Below are positions 44,775-56,038 of a stretch of 64,000 bases of DNA, piece after piece. The DNA is taken from assembly GCF_907164915.1 (NCBI RefSeq), contig NC_061867.1:35337751-35401750 (forward strand). The letters run 5' to 3'. Under the pieces are notes generated by a model. The model searched no databases, had not been told where the DNA came from, and was given only the letters and a program-made list of their open reading frames with translations. Made by a program: the position numbers and the translations under genes. The stretch is from Impatiens glandulifera. Its lineage: Eukaryota; Streptophyta; Magnoliopsida; Ericales; Balsaminaceae. Numbering within the stretch: position 1 is the stretch's first letter; each line of letters begins with the position of its first letter.

Positions 44775-47700
44775 TTAAGCATCCTTTGGAAGGATTTGGC
44801 TAATGTCGGTTAAGCCGAGAGTAAGCCTGAATTGAGAAAACTTAGCTTCCTGCAGCGGCTTCGTGAAGATATCGGCTACTTGTTGATCGGTCGGTACGTA
44901 TTCCAGCCGGATGTGCTTCATCGTGACATGCTCTCGGATGAAATGATGCCTTATGTCGATGTGATTGGTTCTGGAGTGGAGAACCGGATTGTAGGTGATC
45001 GCTATGGCACTCGTGTTGTCACAGAAAATCGGGGACTCTTCGGCTGTGATACCGAAGTCCTTCAGCTGCTGTTGGATCTAGAGGAGTTGAGAACAGCAAC
45101 TTCCGGCCGCCAAGTATTCAGCCTCCGCGGTTGATGTAGCCACCGATGTTTGTTTCTTGCTGTGCCATGACACCAGTCGGTCACCTAGGAACTGACATGT
45201 TCCACTGGTGCTTTTCCTGTCGATCTTGCACCCTGCATAATCTGCGTCTGAGTAGCTTGTTAGATTAAAGGATGAGTCTTTTGGGTACCACAGACCGACA
45301 TCAGGAGTGCCTTTCAGATACTTCAGTATCCTCTTTGCGGTTGTGTAATGGGATTGCTTTGGATTTGCTTGGAATCTTCCACACACACCAACTGCAAACA
45401 GGATGTCCGGTCTACTTGCTGTCAGATACAATAGGGAACCGATCATGCCCCGGTATGCAATCTGATCTACTGATTGGCCTTCATCATCTCTGTCCAGCTT
45501 AACTGATGAGCTCATTGGAGTAGCCGCCGAGGAGCAAGTGTCCATACCGAATTTCTTTAGCAGCTCCTTGGTATATTTAGGTTGACTGATGAATGTTCCT
45601 TCTTTAAGTTGTTTAACCTGAAGACCTAGGAAGAAACTTAATTCTCCCATCATACTCATTTCAAATTTGTCAGTCATCATTTTTGAGAACTTATCACATA
45701 ATTTAGGATCGGTTGAGCCAAAGATGATATCATCCACATAGATTTGAACAAGTAGGATATGTTCCTTCTTTTCAAATTTGAATAGTGTCTTATCCACCGA
45801 ACCGATGGTGAAATCATGCTCTAATAGAAATGCGGTTAGTGTATCATACCAGGCTCTAGGTGCTTGCTTTAGACCGTATAAAGCTTTGTTCAGCCGGTAT
45901 ACATGGTTTGGAAATGCAGCATTTTTTAAGCCGGGTGGCTGTTCAACGTACACTTCTTCACGTAGATCACCGTTCAGAAATGCACTTTTAACATCCATTT
46001 GAAAGACTTTGAAGTTTTTGAAAGCAGCAAATGCAAGAAAAATCCTAATGGCTTCAATCCTGGCTACAGGAGCAAATGACTCTTCAAAGTCAATGCCCTC
46101 TTCCTGTTTGTAACCTTGAGCCACTAATCTGGCTTTGTTCCTCGTGACCAAACCGTCCTCATTGAGTTTGTTTCTGAATACCCATCTTGTTCCTATGACC
46201 GATTGATCTTTTGGTCTGGGAACTAAGTACCAGACTTTACTACTCTCGAACTGGTTTAGCTCTTCTTGCATTCCCAAGATCCAATCCGGATCTGACAATG
46301 CTTCATCTATTCTTTTCGGTTCAATCTGGGATATGAAAGCTGAGTTAAAATATCCTTCCAGAAGTTGACTCCTAGTTCGAACAGGTTCTGAAGGGTCACC
46401 TATAATTTGCTCAGGAGGATGTTTACTGTTTCTTCTGAGATTCAGTTCAGGGATGTCTACCAAATTACTGGTAACTTGACCAAGGCTAGACATGTCGGTA
46501 GGTTGACCGAGATTATCAGACCGACCGACTCCCTCGGATTGGACCGAAGTGTCAGCTTCCTGTTGTGGAACAGTTTGATCCGGTTGGGTATCAATGATAC
46601 CCATTTGGTCATGGACAAACCGCCTCAAGACCGGAGTCTCATCTTCACTATCAGAATGAATATCGTTATTTTCCAGTCTGTTGTGTAGATCAAAGCATGA
46701 GGCAGTATTGCTTTCAACCGATTCATCGAAAATAACGTGAATTGTTTCCTCCATGGTTGCAGTTCTATTATTATATACTCTATATGCTTTACTTACTAAC
46801 GAGTATCCTAACATAATGCCGGTATCGGTCTTTGCATCAAAAGCGGTGAGTTGGGTTTTACCATTTATAAGAATGTAACATTTGCAACCGAAAATCCTGA
46901 GATACTTGAGTTTGGGAACTCTGTTAAAATAAACCTCATATGGTGTTTTGTTGTGAAATCTGTTTATCAGAGACCGGTTTTGTGTATGGCATGCAGTGTT
47001 GATAGCCTCAGCCCAAAATTTCTGAGCAATGCCAGAGTCGGCTATCATGGACCGTGCGGCTTCCTTGAGAGTCCGGTTTCTTCTCTCGGCCAGGCCATTT
47101 TGTTGAGGAGTCCTAGCACTAGACAACTCGTGTCTAATGCCGGATTCATCAAGATATGCAGTCAATGTACTATTAGTAAATTCGGTACCTCGATCACTTC
47201 GAATGCTGTTGATGCGAGTTGATTTTTCATTTTGCAACCGCTTAAGAAGTGTGATCAGGTTTGATACAGTTTCACGTTTAGATGGTAGGAATATCACCCA
47301 TGTATATCTAGAACAATCATCAATAACTACCATGGTGTAAAGCATACCTCATAGGCTAATGACCTGAATCGGTCCAAATAAATCCATGTGAAGAAGATCT
47401 AGGCATCGGCTGGATTGAATATTTCCATTATTCTTAAAAGATGACCTAGTTTGTTTACCCATCTGGCATGCTGAACAGACCTTATCCTGGTTAAATACTA
47501 TATCAGGAATACCTTCAACTAACTTTTTACCGCGAATGTAGTTTAAGGTTTTCATGTTTAGATGGTTTAGTCTCTTGTGCCATAGCCAGGTTTGATCAGT
47601 CTTAGCTATCATACATATAGGATATTCTATTCTTGTTTTCCAGTCTACCTTATAGATGTTACCTATTCTATTTCCGGTTAGTAGTACGATGCCTTGAGAG

Positions 47701-48050
47701 TCCTTAACTAAGCATGCATGTTTAGGGAATTCTACCGTGTATCCGGCGTCACACATCTGACTAATACTAAGTAGATTGAAACGTAGGTTTTCAACTAAGA
47801 GTACATTATCAATAGTTAGATTACCATGGACAATCTTACCCTTGCCCACAGTTTTACCTTTTGAGTTGTCACCGAAGGTAATTAGAGCACCGGTTACTGA
47901 TCTGATGTTGATTAGCAAATTGCTATTTCCGGTCATGTGCCTGGAACAACCGCTGTCCAAGAACCATTCGGAGTTTCCTAGCCGTTTCTTTGGATCCTGC
48001 AAAATGTACATATTCACAACTGTTTGGTACCCACATTTACTTGGGTCCAC
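44775..48050 (-). pseudogene. pol: copia pol: protease, integrase, reverse transcriptase, RNase H
   Basis: Open from about 48050 to a TAA at 44775-44777 apart from two in-frame stops: TGA at 47349-47351 and TAG at 45078-45080. In order: aspartic protease WFLDSGCSRHMTG (D32-S-G of the first segment); integrase zinc domain (H158, H163, C192, C195); DD35E core with D51 and E87 of the second segment (DRGTEF; GLAERRN) after [10 protein letters not shown]; reverse transcriptase with [13 protein letters not shown] and IYVDDI; RNase H with SYSDADYAG and, past the TAG, CDNTSAI, HSRTNHIDIRHHF and QVADIFTKPL. It starts +1 out of frame with gag. The TGA replaces a likely CGA and the TAG a likely TGG, both transitions. 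As sequenced it cannot make full Pol. Confidence 0.92.
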
Positions 48051-49866
48051 ATGCGATTAGTCCCTTAGGTACCCAAACTTTAATGAACCGGACAGTCTTC
48101 TTGGCTAAGGTTTTAACTGTCCTTTTTACACTTGGTCTGGTGTATTTCGGTTGTCCTTCAAATGTCATAAATGGTGATGGTCTTTGGTTCGGTGATCTGT
48201 AGTTTGACCTATGTGGTTCAGGAAAGTCTTTCTTATATTTGAGGATTTCGGCTTTTCTTTTCTCAAGGTCAAGCCATGAATCGGTTGGGCCAACGTAGTC
48301 GTATTTTAGCTTCTCTTCCCTATAGTATGCGGTTTCCTCTTCTTCAGTTGTACAGGTGCTCTTAAGAAATCTTATAAAGGGGAGGTTTCCTTTTGTAAGC
48401 CTTGCTTTTTCTATGGGTTTTCGGTCTTTAGAGCTATTCCCTGTGTATCCAAGACCACGCTTACAACGAGGGTGCCTATAGTGTTTATTCATATTCTTTA
48501 CTATATCGCTAGATCTCTTATAGGCGGCCATCGTATATTGGAATCGGGCATTCTCTTCCTCGGTTAGTTCTCTAGTCGGTTCACTAGGTTGTTCGGTCTT
48601 AGGTTCTAACTCAGTTTCTATAGTACGGATATCATTAGATTGTATGACCTCCGGTTCGGTTATGATGGGTACCTCTGGTTCTATTGGAATAGGTACTATG
48701 GGATCGGGCTTGATGTTGAGGTGTTTAGGTAACATGGTCAATAGGTTCTTATATTCTTCTACCATGTCATTTAATGCATTGTATAACTCATCTTTAGTAA
48801 ATTCCTCACAGGGAGAGTCAAATACCTGTTCCTCATTTGCCATGAGGCACGTGAGTTCATCGTCACTGTCACTGCGAGCCCATAGACTTCCTCCATCGTC
48901 GGCTATCAGTGCTTTTGGTACCTCACTTCCTTCACCGGCTTGTTGATAATTGTTTCTGTCATTTTGATAGTCCGGTTTCTGGGTATCCCTCCTTGGTTTC
49001 CTGCATTCCCACTTAAAGTGTCCCAAACAGTTACAGTTATAGCATCTTACATTGGATTTGTCACCATAGTAGTTGTTTGTCGGTTGGCTCCTTTTCATGA
49101 ACCTCCCAAACTTCTGTGCGAGCATGGCCATGGCGTCCTCAGTAAACTGTTCGGCTGTTCTGATAGGTACAGGTGCAGGAGCCGGTATCGGTGCAGGGGT
49201 AGGTGCAGGTACAGCCGGTTCTGTAGATGAGATTAGTGCTCTGGTTGATGTTGAGGCCGAGACTTCCTCTTCGGTCCTAGATCTCATCTCGAATTCGTAT
49301 GCCTTTAGATCTTCGAATACGTCGTATAGTTTCATCTTACGTAGGCTCTTTGATTCCCTCATTACCATTGTCTTTATATCCCAGGCACTTGGAAGAGATC
49401 TCAAGGCCTTCATAACTACCTCTTTGTTGTCATACTTCTTGCCCAGAGTTGCTAGTTCATCTAACACACCAGTGAACCGGTCATTGTATTCCTTCATAGT
49501 TTCTCCTGGTTTCATTTTGATGCTTTCGAACTTCTGTGTGGCCATCATTATTTTGTTCTCCCTTGTTCTTTCATTTCCTTCAAAGATCTGGATGACCGTG
49601 TTCCATGTCTCCTTCGCAGTTTTGCAATCTCTGATCTTGCAGTATGTGTTTCTGTCTACGCTGTTGGAGATCCGGTTTCTTGCATGGTTGTCCAGATTGT
49701 TCCTTCTCCTGTCTTCAGCTGTCCATTCTTTTCTATCCTTATCAATGAATATCGGTCCTTCGGTTAGAATGGATTCCATTTCATCATCCAAGGTGACTAG
49801 GTGCATGCGTGCCTTCCAGTTGGCAAAGTCATCACCTTCTAGCATTGGAGGCCTATCCTGATACAT
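48037..49866 (-). CDS. gag: copia gag, intact 609 aa
   Basis: Structural protein that forms the virus-like particle and binds element RNA. ATG at 49866, 27 bases inside the primer site. The N-terminal UBN2-type gag region includes DRRRNNLDNHARNRI and ENKIMMATQKFESIK. Pro/Ala repeats (APTPAPIPAPAPVPI) lie near 221-235, and a single CCHC zinc knuckle with C275, C278, H283 and C288 follows. A long C-terminal extension (~320 residues) has an acidic, Glu/Pro-rich stretch. It overlaps pol by 14 bases in a +1 different frame, so either an indel has separated a former gag-pol frame or frameshifting is used. Confidence 0.9.
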   Translation of the reverse strand: MYQDRPPMLEGDDFANWKARMHLVTLDDEMESILTEGPIFIDKDRKEWTAEDRRRNNLDNHARNRISNSVDRNTYCKIRDCKTAKETWNTVIQIFEGNERTRENKIMMATQKFESIKMKPGETMKEYNDRFTGVLDELATLGKKYDNKEVVMKALRSLPSAWDIKTMVMRESKSLRKMKLYDVFEDLKAYEFEMRSRTEEEVSASTSTRALISSTEPAVPAPTPAPIPAPAPVPIRTAEQFTEDAMAMLAQKFGRFMKRSQPTNNYYGDKSNVRCYNCNCLGHFKWECRKPRRDTQKPDYQNDRNNYQQAGEGSEVPKALIADDGGSLWARSDSDDELTCLMANEEQVFDSPCEEFTKDELYNALNDMVEEYKNLLTMLPKHLNIKPDPIVPIPIEPEVPIITEPEVIQSNDIRTIETELEPKTEQPSEPTRELTEEENARFQYTMAAYKRSSDIVKNMNKHYRHPRCKRGLGYTGNSSKDRKPIEKARLTKGNLPFIRFLKSTCTTEEEETAYYREEKLKYDYVGPTDSWLDLEKRKAEILKYKKDFPEPHRSNYRSPNQRPSPFMTFEGQPKYTRPSVKRTVKTLAKKTVRFIKVWVPKGLIACGPK

Positions 49867-49892
49867 GTTTGCTTGAGTATTGAAACTAACTA

Positions 49893-49903
49893 CTCTGATA
49901 CCA
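49893..49903 (-). other. Primer binding site (initiator Met tRNA)
   Basis: In element sense TGGTATCAGAG, complementary to the 3' end of plant initiator tRNA-Met, two bases from the 5' LTR edge. Confidence 0.9.
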
Positions 49904-49905
49904 AT

Positions 49906-51228
49906 TGTTAGGATCTAGGTCGCCGCTGGTGGACCGGAGGTTGGACCGGTTAGCGGTTCTCACTCGTAGGGTGGTGGTTAATCCGGTTAGAGATTAACAC
50001 CGGGGTTTCAATACTACACAACCTGTCACAAACCCTTGAACTAGGTTCAAGCGCGGAAGAGGTTTGCTTTCAGGTTGAAGCGGCACACTTGTATGATAGG
50101 CGGAATCGGTTTCGGATGATGGAGATTTGAAGAATGGTGAGTCGGTTTCGGTAATCTGGAAGTTCGGTATGGTTAGTATAAAGTCGGTTTGGAGCGGTGT
50201 AGTTAAGTTAGTCGGTTAGATGATGAAGCCGGCAGAAAGTAAATAACAAGACAGATTTTATGGATGTTCGGAGATAAAACTCCTACGTCACCCCTTCCTC
50301 TCGAAGCCGCGAGAAGGATATTCACTAAGGAATACAAGTACAATCCGATCGAGACTTATTTCCTGCTCGATAATACTCTTACAATTCACACCGAAATTGT
50401 AACACACACTTAGAATTTAGCACTTAGGCTTTCTTAGAATAACACAGTTTTATCACTTGTAGTAAATGCTCTCAACGCTTCACTTGTCTAGTTTGATGTC
50501 GCTTAATGTCCCGCATTTACTCTTCTGCAACTGCCTCCTTTTATAGGTGAAATATGCCAACGGTCATATTTCACTGCCTTGAATCTGATTGGCTGATCAG
50601 AAGTGCAGTGATTCAGTGTTTCAGAGGTTCAGACCTACGGTCGTCTCCTCAGACCTGATGGTCAATCTCAGACCTGGCATTATGTCTCAGACCTGGCGGT
50701 CTGTTCATTCGGTGTGTAGGACAAGCCTGCCGGGTTTGTCTTTTACTTGATATAGGCACTGTCTGTTTGGACAATTGTCTGTACTTTGAAGATTTCCTTT
50801 CTGGCTTATCCCGAAGTAGAAGGATCTGGTAGTACTGTTTTCTGCAGCCTACAGTCTTTCCTCAGACTTGCATGGATATGGAAGTATTCAGCCTGTTTCT
50901 TTGGTATCATTCTCAACAGATACCCAAATTGTCTTCTTGTACTGGTCGGCCGCTTGACTTGGCCGATTGTCTTTTGGTAGTGAAGTAACCGGACTTCTTC
51001 CGGTTATCCTTGTCTTGTGGATAATCGGCTGTTTGATGGTTCCGGTTTTGAGCTTTGGCCGATCCTTCCTTTGTGCGGTCACGTTCCGAATACTCTTGAT
51101 CGGTTTGGTAGCTTGACCGGTTCGGTTTCTTCAGTTGGTTTTCTTGTTCATCCGGTCCGGTTCCTTGTTCCTGCATGGAAGGTTTATTTAAGTTAGGTTT
51201 ATTTGAACCGGTCTGAATTTATCTAACA
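49906..51228 (-). repeat. 5' LTR (right in the window), 1323 bp
   Basis: Bounded by TGTTAG...CTAACA. It carries the promoter that drives the genomic RNA: TATAAAAG in element sense at 50538-50545 with a CCAAT-type box ~45 bp upstream. It has 20 bp more than the left LTR near 50636-50655 (ACGGTCGTCTCCTCAGACCT), within a run of CTCAGACCTGG-like repeats. Confidence 0.95.
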
Positions 51229-51233
51229 AATTT
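51229..51233. repeat. Target site duplication AATTT, right
   Basis: Matches 37470-37474 exactly. Confidence 0.9.
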
Positions 51234-51425
51234 GGATATATATATGAAAATAAATGGATATTTGGGTTAAATTGTGGGTTGACCATAATAGAGTATGTTT
51301 TGAATTTACAACCTTATAAAATAAATACAACTCTTTAACCAACTAGACTAACAAGACTTTATATTTTAAATTAAACACCAAATTTAATAAAATCGGAACA
51401 TTTTAACAATATAAGTTCAATTTTT
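51229..51425. mobile_element. Helitron-like element, right piece (split by copia)
   Basis: It continues the copy begun at 37400: AATTTGGATATATATATG, GGGTTGACC, GAATTTACAACCTTA and CAACTCTTTAACCAACTAGA correspond in order to the body of the copies at 17383 and 29078. The first five bases double as the copia target duplication. Confidence 0.55.
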
Positions 51426-51426
51426 T

Positions 51427-51428
51427 AA

Positions 51429-51469
<41 letters not shown>

Positions 51470-51617
51470 TTTCAAAGTGTCCGGATTGTCGGGTTGAGAG
51501 TTGTGGTTATTTTGGATATATATATGTGAGAGTAAATTGAAAATGTTATCACATTTTAATTGTAATTTTTTTTCTCGATTTTTATATTATTACTCGTGCA
51601 AATACACTACATACTAG
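51427..51617. mobile_element. Second Helitron-like copy, internally deleted
   Basis: A (TA)n tract, then AAAGTGTCCGGATTGTCGGG, TTGTGGTTATTTTGGATATA and an abrupt jump to a terminus ...CATACTAG|T, the CTAG ending. The central body seen in the other copies is missing. Confidence 0.45.
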
Positions 51618-52989
51618 TTTTATTTAAATTTTTCTATTTTATTTGACGTGACATTTTATTAAAATGAGATGATATTTGACATTTTTAATAAAACATGTGT
51701 AAAAAAAATTACAAAACACTCTCTTCATCTCCTCTTTCTTTTTTTTTCTAACATTGTTTATCACATAAAAAAACTCCTTGTGTAATTGTGTATGATATAT
51801 ATGGATGAGAATATTGGTCATAATACTGATAAATAAGTCCTAAAGCAGTTGTGTCTCCTTGAACAAGAATGAGGAGACTTCTATAGCTCAATGAGGAGAT
51901 TTCTATAGCTTTTCTAGCTCAATCAAAATAATGGAGTTTAATATGATTCAAAATGATGGAGTTTGATACATTTGATGATATAATTTCTTTTGTAAGACTT
52001 TTTTTTTAAGAATAAGCCGGAAATATGATTTGTGAGCTCGGTGAATGCGTTTCCACGGTTAAATATTATTTACCGTAATTTCAACTGGTGTTCTAGATGC
52101 ATAGTAATAAATATAGTAATAAATATGACACAAGGTCTCTTGATAGCACCAATGATGAAAACTTTCCTTGGTTTGACAAAATGTCTCCAGAAAATGGGGT
52201 ATTGATCCTAAATTGTCTATGAAGCAATTTTAGACATGTTTGAAAAATCAGTTAGATTTGGAGTTCCATTAATGAAGCTTGGTTTTACCAAAGTAGGGTT
52301 TCTAAACTCTTTTAAAACAGAGGCTAACAAGGGACATTCCTTTGTAAGGATTGATTTATGTTTAAAGTCACCAAGATCGATCTATTATCCTTTGAATTTA
52401 TATCTGAGATTTTAGAATTGGATAAGTTCAACATTATCAATAAAAGGGGATGAACTCTATCCCCAACCTATTTATAATGATATTGTTGTGCATTTGTTCT
52501 AGGAATTTGTTTAAGTTAAGTTGGGTTGGATGACATACTTTATTGTAATGATCACCTAAGCTTTGGATATCCTTTCACTATTTAGTTATATGAATTCTGA
52601 AACATATGAGTTTAGAGTTCTTGGAAAATTTCTTTTTTAGATTTGTTATATTAAAAATAACAACTATCATTTCATTTGTAAAACAAGATGACACTTAAAA
52701 TAAAATAAAAGGATCAAGAAAGGATCAAGCAGACGTCATAAATGGTTAAAATATCGATATTTGGACCTTAGTAGGACTTAAATAAAAAATCGAATCCCAT
52801 TTAATTATAAAAATGCTCAAAATTCGAACCTCAAATAATAATTGAGCCAAAAATAACCAAATCAAATTTATTATAATTGAATAAATGTTAAAAAAAAATA
52901 GAAGAATGATAGAGAGTTATAAATGGTGAGGGAATAACATGACAACACATACATGTCAAATATTTTCAGAATTCCAGTCTTTACACTTA
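51618..52989. other. No recognisable gene
   Basis: AT-rich sequence. A stretch around 52250-52500 gives short readable peptides (KLGFTKVGFLNSFKTEANKG) interrupted by stops; it may be an old TE coding remnant, but I cannot assign it. Confidence 0.4.
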
Positions 52990-53196
52990 GGGTGTGTTTG
53001 ATAACCTTGGAATTAACATTGGAATTGGAATTGGAATTGGAATTGGAATTGGAGGGTCCAATTCCAAATCTTATGTTTGTTAGAAACTTTAATATTAAGA
53101 ATTGGAATTAGATTTAGAATTCCAATGGAATTCAATATAGTGTAATTTGATAGTTCTCAATTCCAATTTTTTTAAGTCGGAATTGTAATTCCAAAT
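52990..53196. repeat. GGGTGTGTTTGAT leader with GGAATT repeats, first copy
   Basis: It begins GGGTGTGTTTGATAACCTTG, then five GGAATT units in a row, then AATTCCAATTCC-type inverted strings. The same start and GGAATTGGAATTG run recur at 54683. In both places the minisatellite follows within ~210 bp. It resembles termini of plant PIF/Harbinger- or hAT-type MITEs, but no matching right end was found. Confidence 0.55.
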
Positions 53197-54426
53197 TAAC
53201 ACGTTTTTCATGTTTTTGATATGTTTAAAATATTTTTCACACATTAAACACGTTTAACACGTTTTTCACACGTTTAACATATTTTCATATTTTGGCATGT
53301 TTAACACGTTTTTGACACATTTAACACGTTTTTTACGTCATTGACATGTTTAACACGTTTTTGACACGTTTAATATGATTTTCACGTTTGTAACACGTTT
53401 AACATGTTTTTGACACGTTCAACACGTTTTTGATACGTTTAACACGTTTTTGACCCGTTTAACACGTTTTGACACATTTAACACGTTTTTCACGTCCTTG
53501 ACACATTTAACACGTTTTTGACACATTTAACACGTTTTTCACGTCCTTGACACGTTTAACACGTACTTGACACGTTTAACACGTTTAACACGTTTAACAT
53601 AATTTTCACGTTTTTAACACGTTTTGACATATTTAACACGTTTTTTACGTCCTTGACACGTTTAACACGTTTTTGACACATTTAACACGTTTTTTACGTT
53701 CTTGACATGTTTAACACGTTTAACATGATTTCACGTTTTTAACACGTTTAACACGTTTTTAGCACGTTTAAAACGTTTTTGACACGTTTAACACGTTTTG
53801 ACACAATTAACACGTTTTTCACATTCTTGAAATGTTTAACACGTTTTTGACACATTTAACACGTTTTTCACGTCATTGACACGTTTAACATGTCCTTGAC
53901 ACGTTTAACACGTTTTTGACACGTTTAACATGATTTTCACGTTTTTAACACGTTTAACACGTTTTTGGCACATTTAACACGTTTTGACACATTTAACACG
54001 TTTTTCACGTCTTCGACACGTTTAACACGTTTTTGACACATTTAACACGTTTTTCACGTCCTTGACACGTTTAACACGTTTTTGACACATTTAACATGAT
54101 TTTCACATTTTTAACACGTTTAACACTTTTTTGACACGTTTAACACGTTTTTTACATTTTGACACATTTTGCACGTTTAACAAGTTTTTCACCTATTTAA
54201 CACATTTTCGACACGTTTAACACGTTTTTGACACATTTAACACGTTTTTTTACGTTTTTGACACATTTAACACGTTTTCACGTTTTTGACACATTTAACA
54301 CATTTGTTTACGTTTTTGACACGTTTACCACATTTTTGACACGTTTAACATGTTTTTCAAGTTTTTGCACGTTTAACAAGTTTTTCACATGCTTAGAACG
54401 TTTAACACGTTTTTGACACGTTTTCA
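53197..54426. repeat. Minisatellite array A, ~20-bp period (ACACGTTTAACACGTTTTTG)
   Basis: About 60 imperfect units of ACACGTTTAACACGTTTTTG, itself two ~10-bp half-units (TTAACACGTT / TTGACACGTT). Higher-order runs include an extra TTCACGTCC block. Long plus-strand open frames here (NTFLTRLTCF-like) are repeat translation, not genes. Confidence 0.9.
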
Positions 54427-54899
54427 GCATATACATTTCAAATCCATAAAAACAAAAACAAAAAATTTACACAAAAAGTTTCACACAAAAACAAGATATC
54501 CACAAAATAAAACGTTACCTTTCAGATCGGACAGCAAGATGACGACTTTCGTCCAGTCGAACGACGGAGGTTAAAGAGAAGCGACGGGGTGGAGAACGAC
54601 AGAGAATTGATACAAGTTGTTGACGAGGTCTGAGGGACGAACAATATTGATGGGGAGAGAGTCTTGAGTGTTAAAGACAATAAGGGTGTGTTTGATGAGG
54701 GGGAATTGGAATTGGAATTGACATTGGAATTCTAATTCCAATTCCATGAAAATTGACATTGAATTACAATTCAATTCCTATGTTTGGAAAAATTATAGAA
54801 TTGTAATTCAATTCCAATTCCTATGTTTAGGAAAATGATAGAATTGTAATTCCTTTGTTTGTAAAATAAAATATTGGTTCAAAATATTAACTTTTTAAA
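54427..54899. repeat. Spacer between arrays, with second GGGTGTGTTTGAT leader at 54683
   Basis: 54427-54682 is unique-looking sequence, richer in G and C than the arrays (CGGACAGCAAGATGACGAC). 54683-54899 repeats the GGGTGTGTTTGAT + GGAATTGGAATTG leader seen at 52990. The arrangement leader-array-unique-leader-array suggests duplication of a unit ~1.7 kb long. Confidence 0.5.
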
Positions 54900-56038
54900 T
54901 ATGTTTTCACGTTTTTGACACGTTTAATACGTTTTTGACATGTTTAACAAATTTTTACACGTTTTTGGCACGTTCAAACACGTTTTTGACATGTTTAACA
55001 CATTTCTACACTTAAAACACATTTTCACGCGTTTAACATGTTTTTCACGTTTTTGGTATGCTTAACACGTTTTTGACATTTTTAATACGTTTAACATGTT
55101 TTTCACACGTTTTAACAAGTTTAACACGTTTTTCATGTTTTTGGCACATTTTTCACACGTTTAACATGTTTTTCACGTTTTCACGCGTTTAACACGTTTT
55201 TGGCATGTCTTACACATTTTTGACACGTTTTACACGTTTTACACGTTTTTTCACGTTTTGACACATTTAACACGTTTTTCACACATTTTCCACACATTTT
55301 TCACGTTTAACACGTTTTTTACACGATAAATATGTTTTTCACATTTTCCACATATTTTTCACGTTTTTCACACATTTTCCAAGTTTTTCACACGTTTGTC
55401 ACACGTTTTTTTACGTTTTTCACACGTTTTCACGTTTTCACACGTTTTTCACGTTTTCCACACGTTTTTCACATTTTTCACACGTTTTAACAAGTTTAAC
55501 ATGTTTTTCACGTTTTTCATACATTATAACAAGTTTAACACGTTTTGGCACGTTTTTAACATGTTTAATACATTTTTCACACATTTAACATGTTTTTCAC
55601 GTTTAACACGTTTTTGGCATGTTTAACACGTTTTATACATTTTGATACGTTTAACACGTTTTTTCATATTTTGGCACATTTAACACATTTTCACACGTTT
55701 TTCACACGTTTAACACGTTTTCACACGTTTTTCACATTTAACACGTTTAACATGTTTTTCACGTTTTTGGCATGTTAAACACATTTTTGGCATGTCTAAC
55801 ACGTTTTCACACACTTTACACATTTTTGACACATTTAACATATTTTTCACGTTTTAGCAAGTTTAACACGTTTTTCACGTTTTCACTCGTTTTAATGCAT
55901 TTTTCACGTTTTTCACACGTTTTTCACATTTTTTCACATTATTCACGTTTTAACATGTTTATCACGTTTTTGGCACATTTAACACGTTTTTGACATTTTT
56001 AATATGTTTAACATGTTTTTCACACGTTTTGATAGGTT
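54900..56038. repeat. Minisatellite array B (same family, same orientation)
   Basis: Units TTTTCACGTTTTGGCACGTT and TTTAACACGTTTTTCACACG, more diverged than array A, with TTTTCAC- and GGCAC-type variants common. Confidence 0.88.

Larger units (their letters stand above)
37475..51228 (-). mobile_element. Complete 13.75-kb Ty1/copia retrotransposon with three extra genes
   Basis: Two LTRs (37475-38777 and 49906-51228), a perfect 5-bp target duplication, a primer site and a polypurine tract define the element. In element sense it runs 5' LTR (right), PBS, gag, pol, three extra genes, PPT, 3' LTR (left). The order integrase before RT makes it copia. Most copia elements are about 5 kb; here the ~5.8 kb between the pol stop and the PPT hold extra genes not needed for the canonical cycle. 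By eye the LTRs differ by only four transitions and one 20-bp indel, so insertion was recent. Nonsense codons in pol and in the last extra gene make this copy defective as it stands. Confidence 0.95.

Noticed and set aside
54228..55993. Several 60-76 codon frames (NTFLTR-type peptides)
   Set aside because: Translation of the 20-bp minisatellite; no start context, no non-repeat content.
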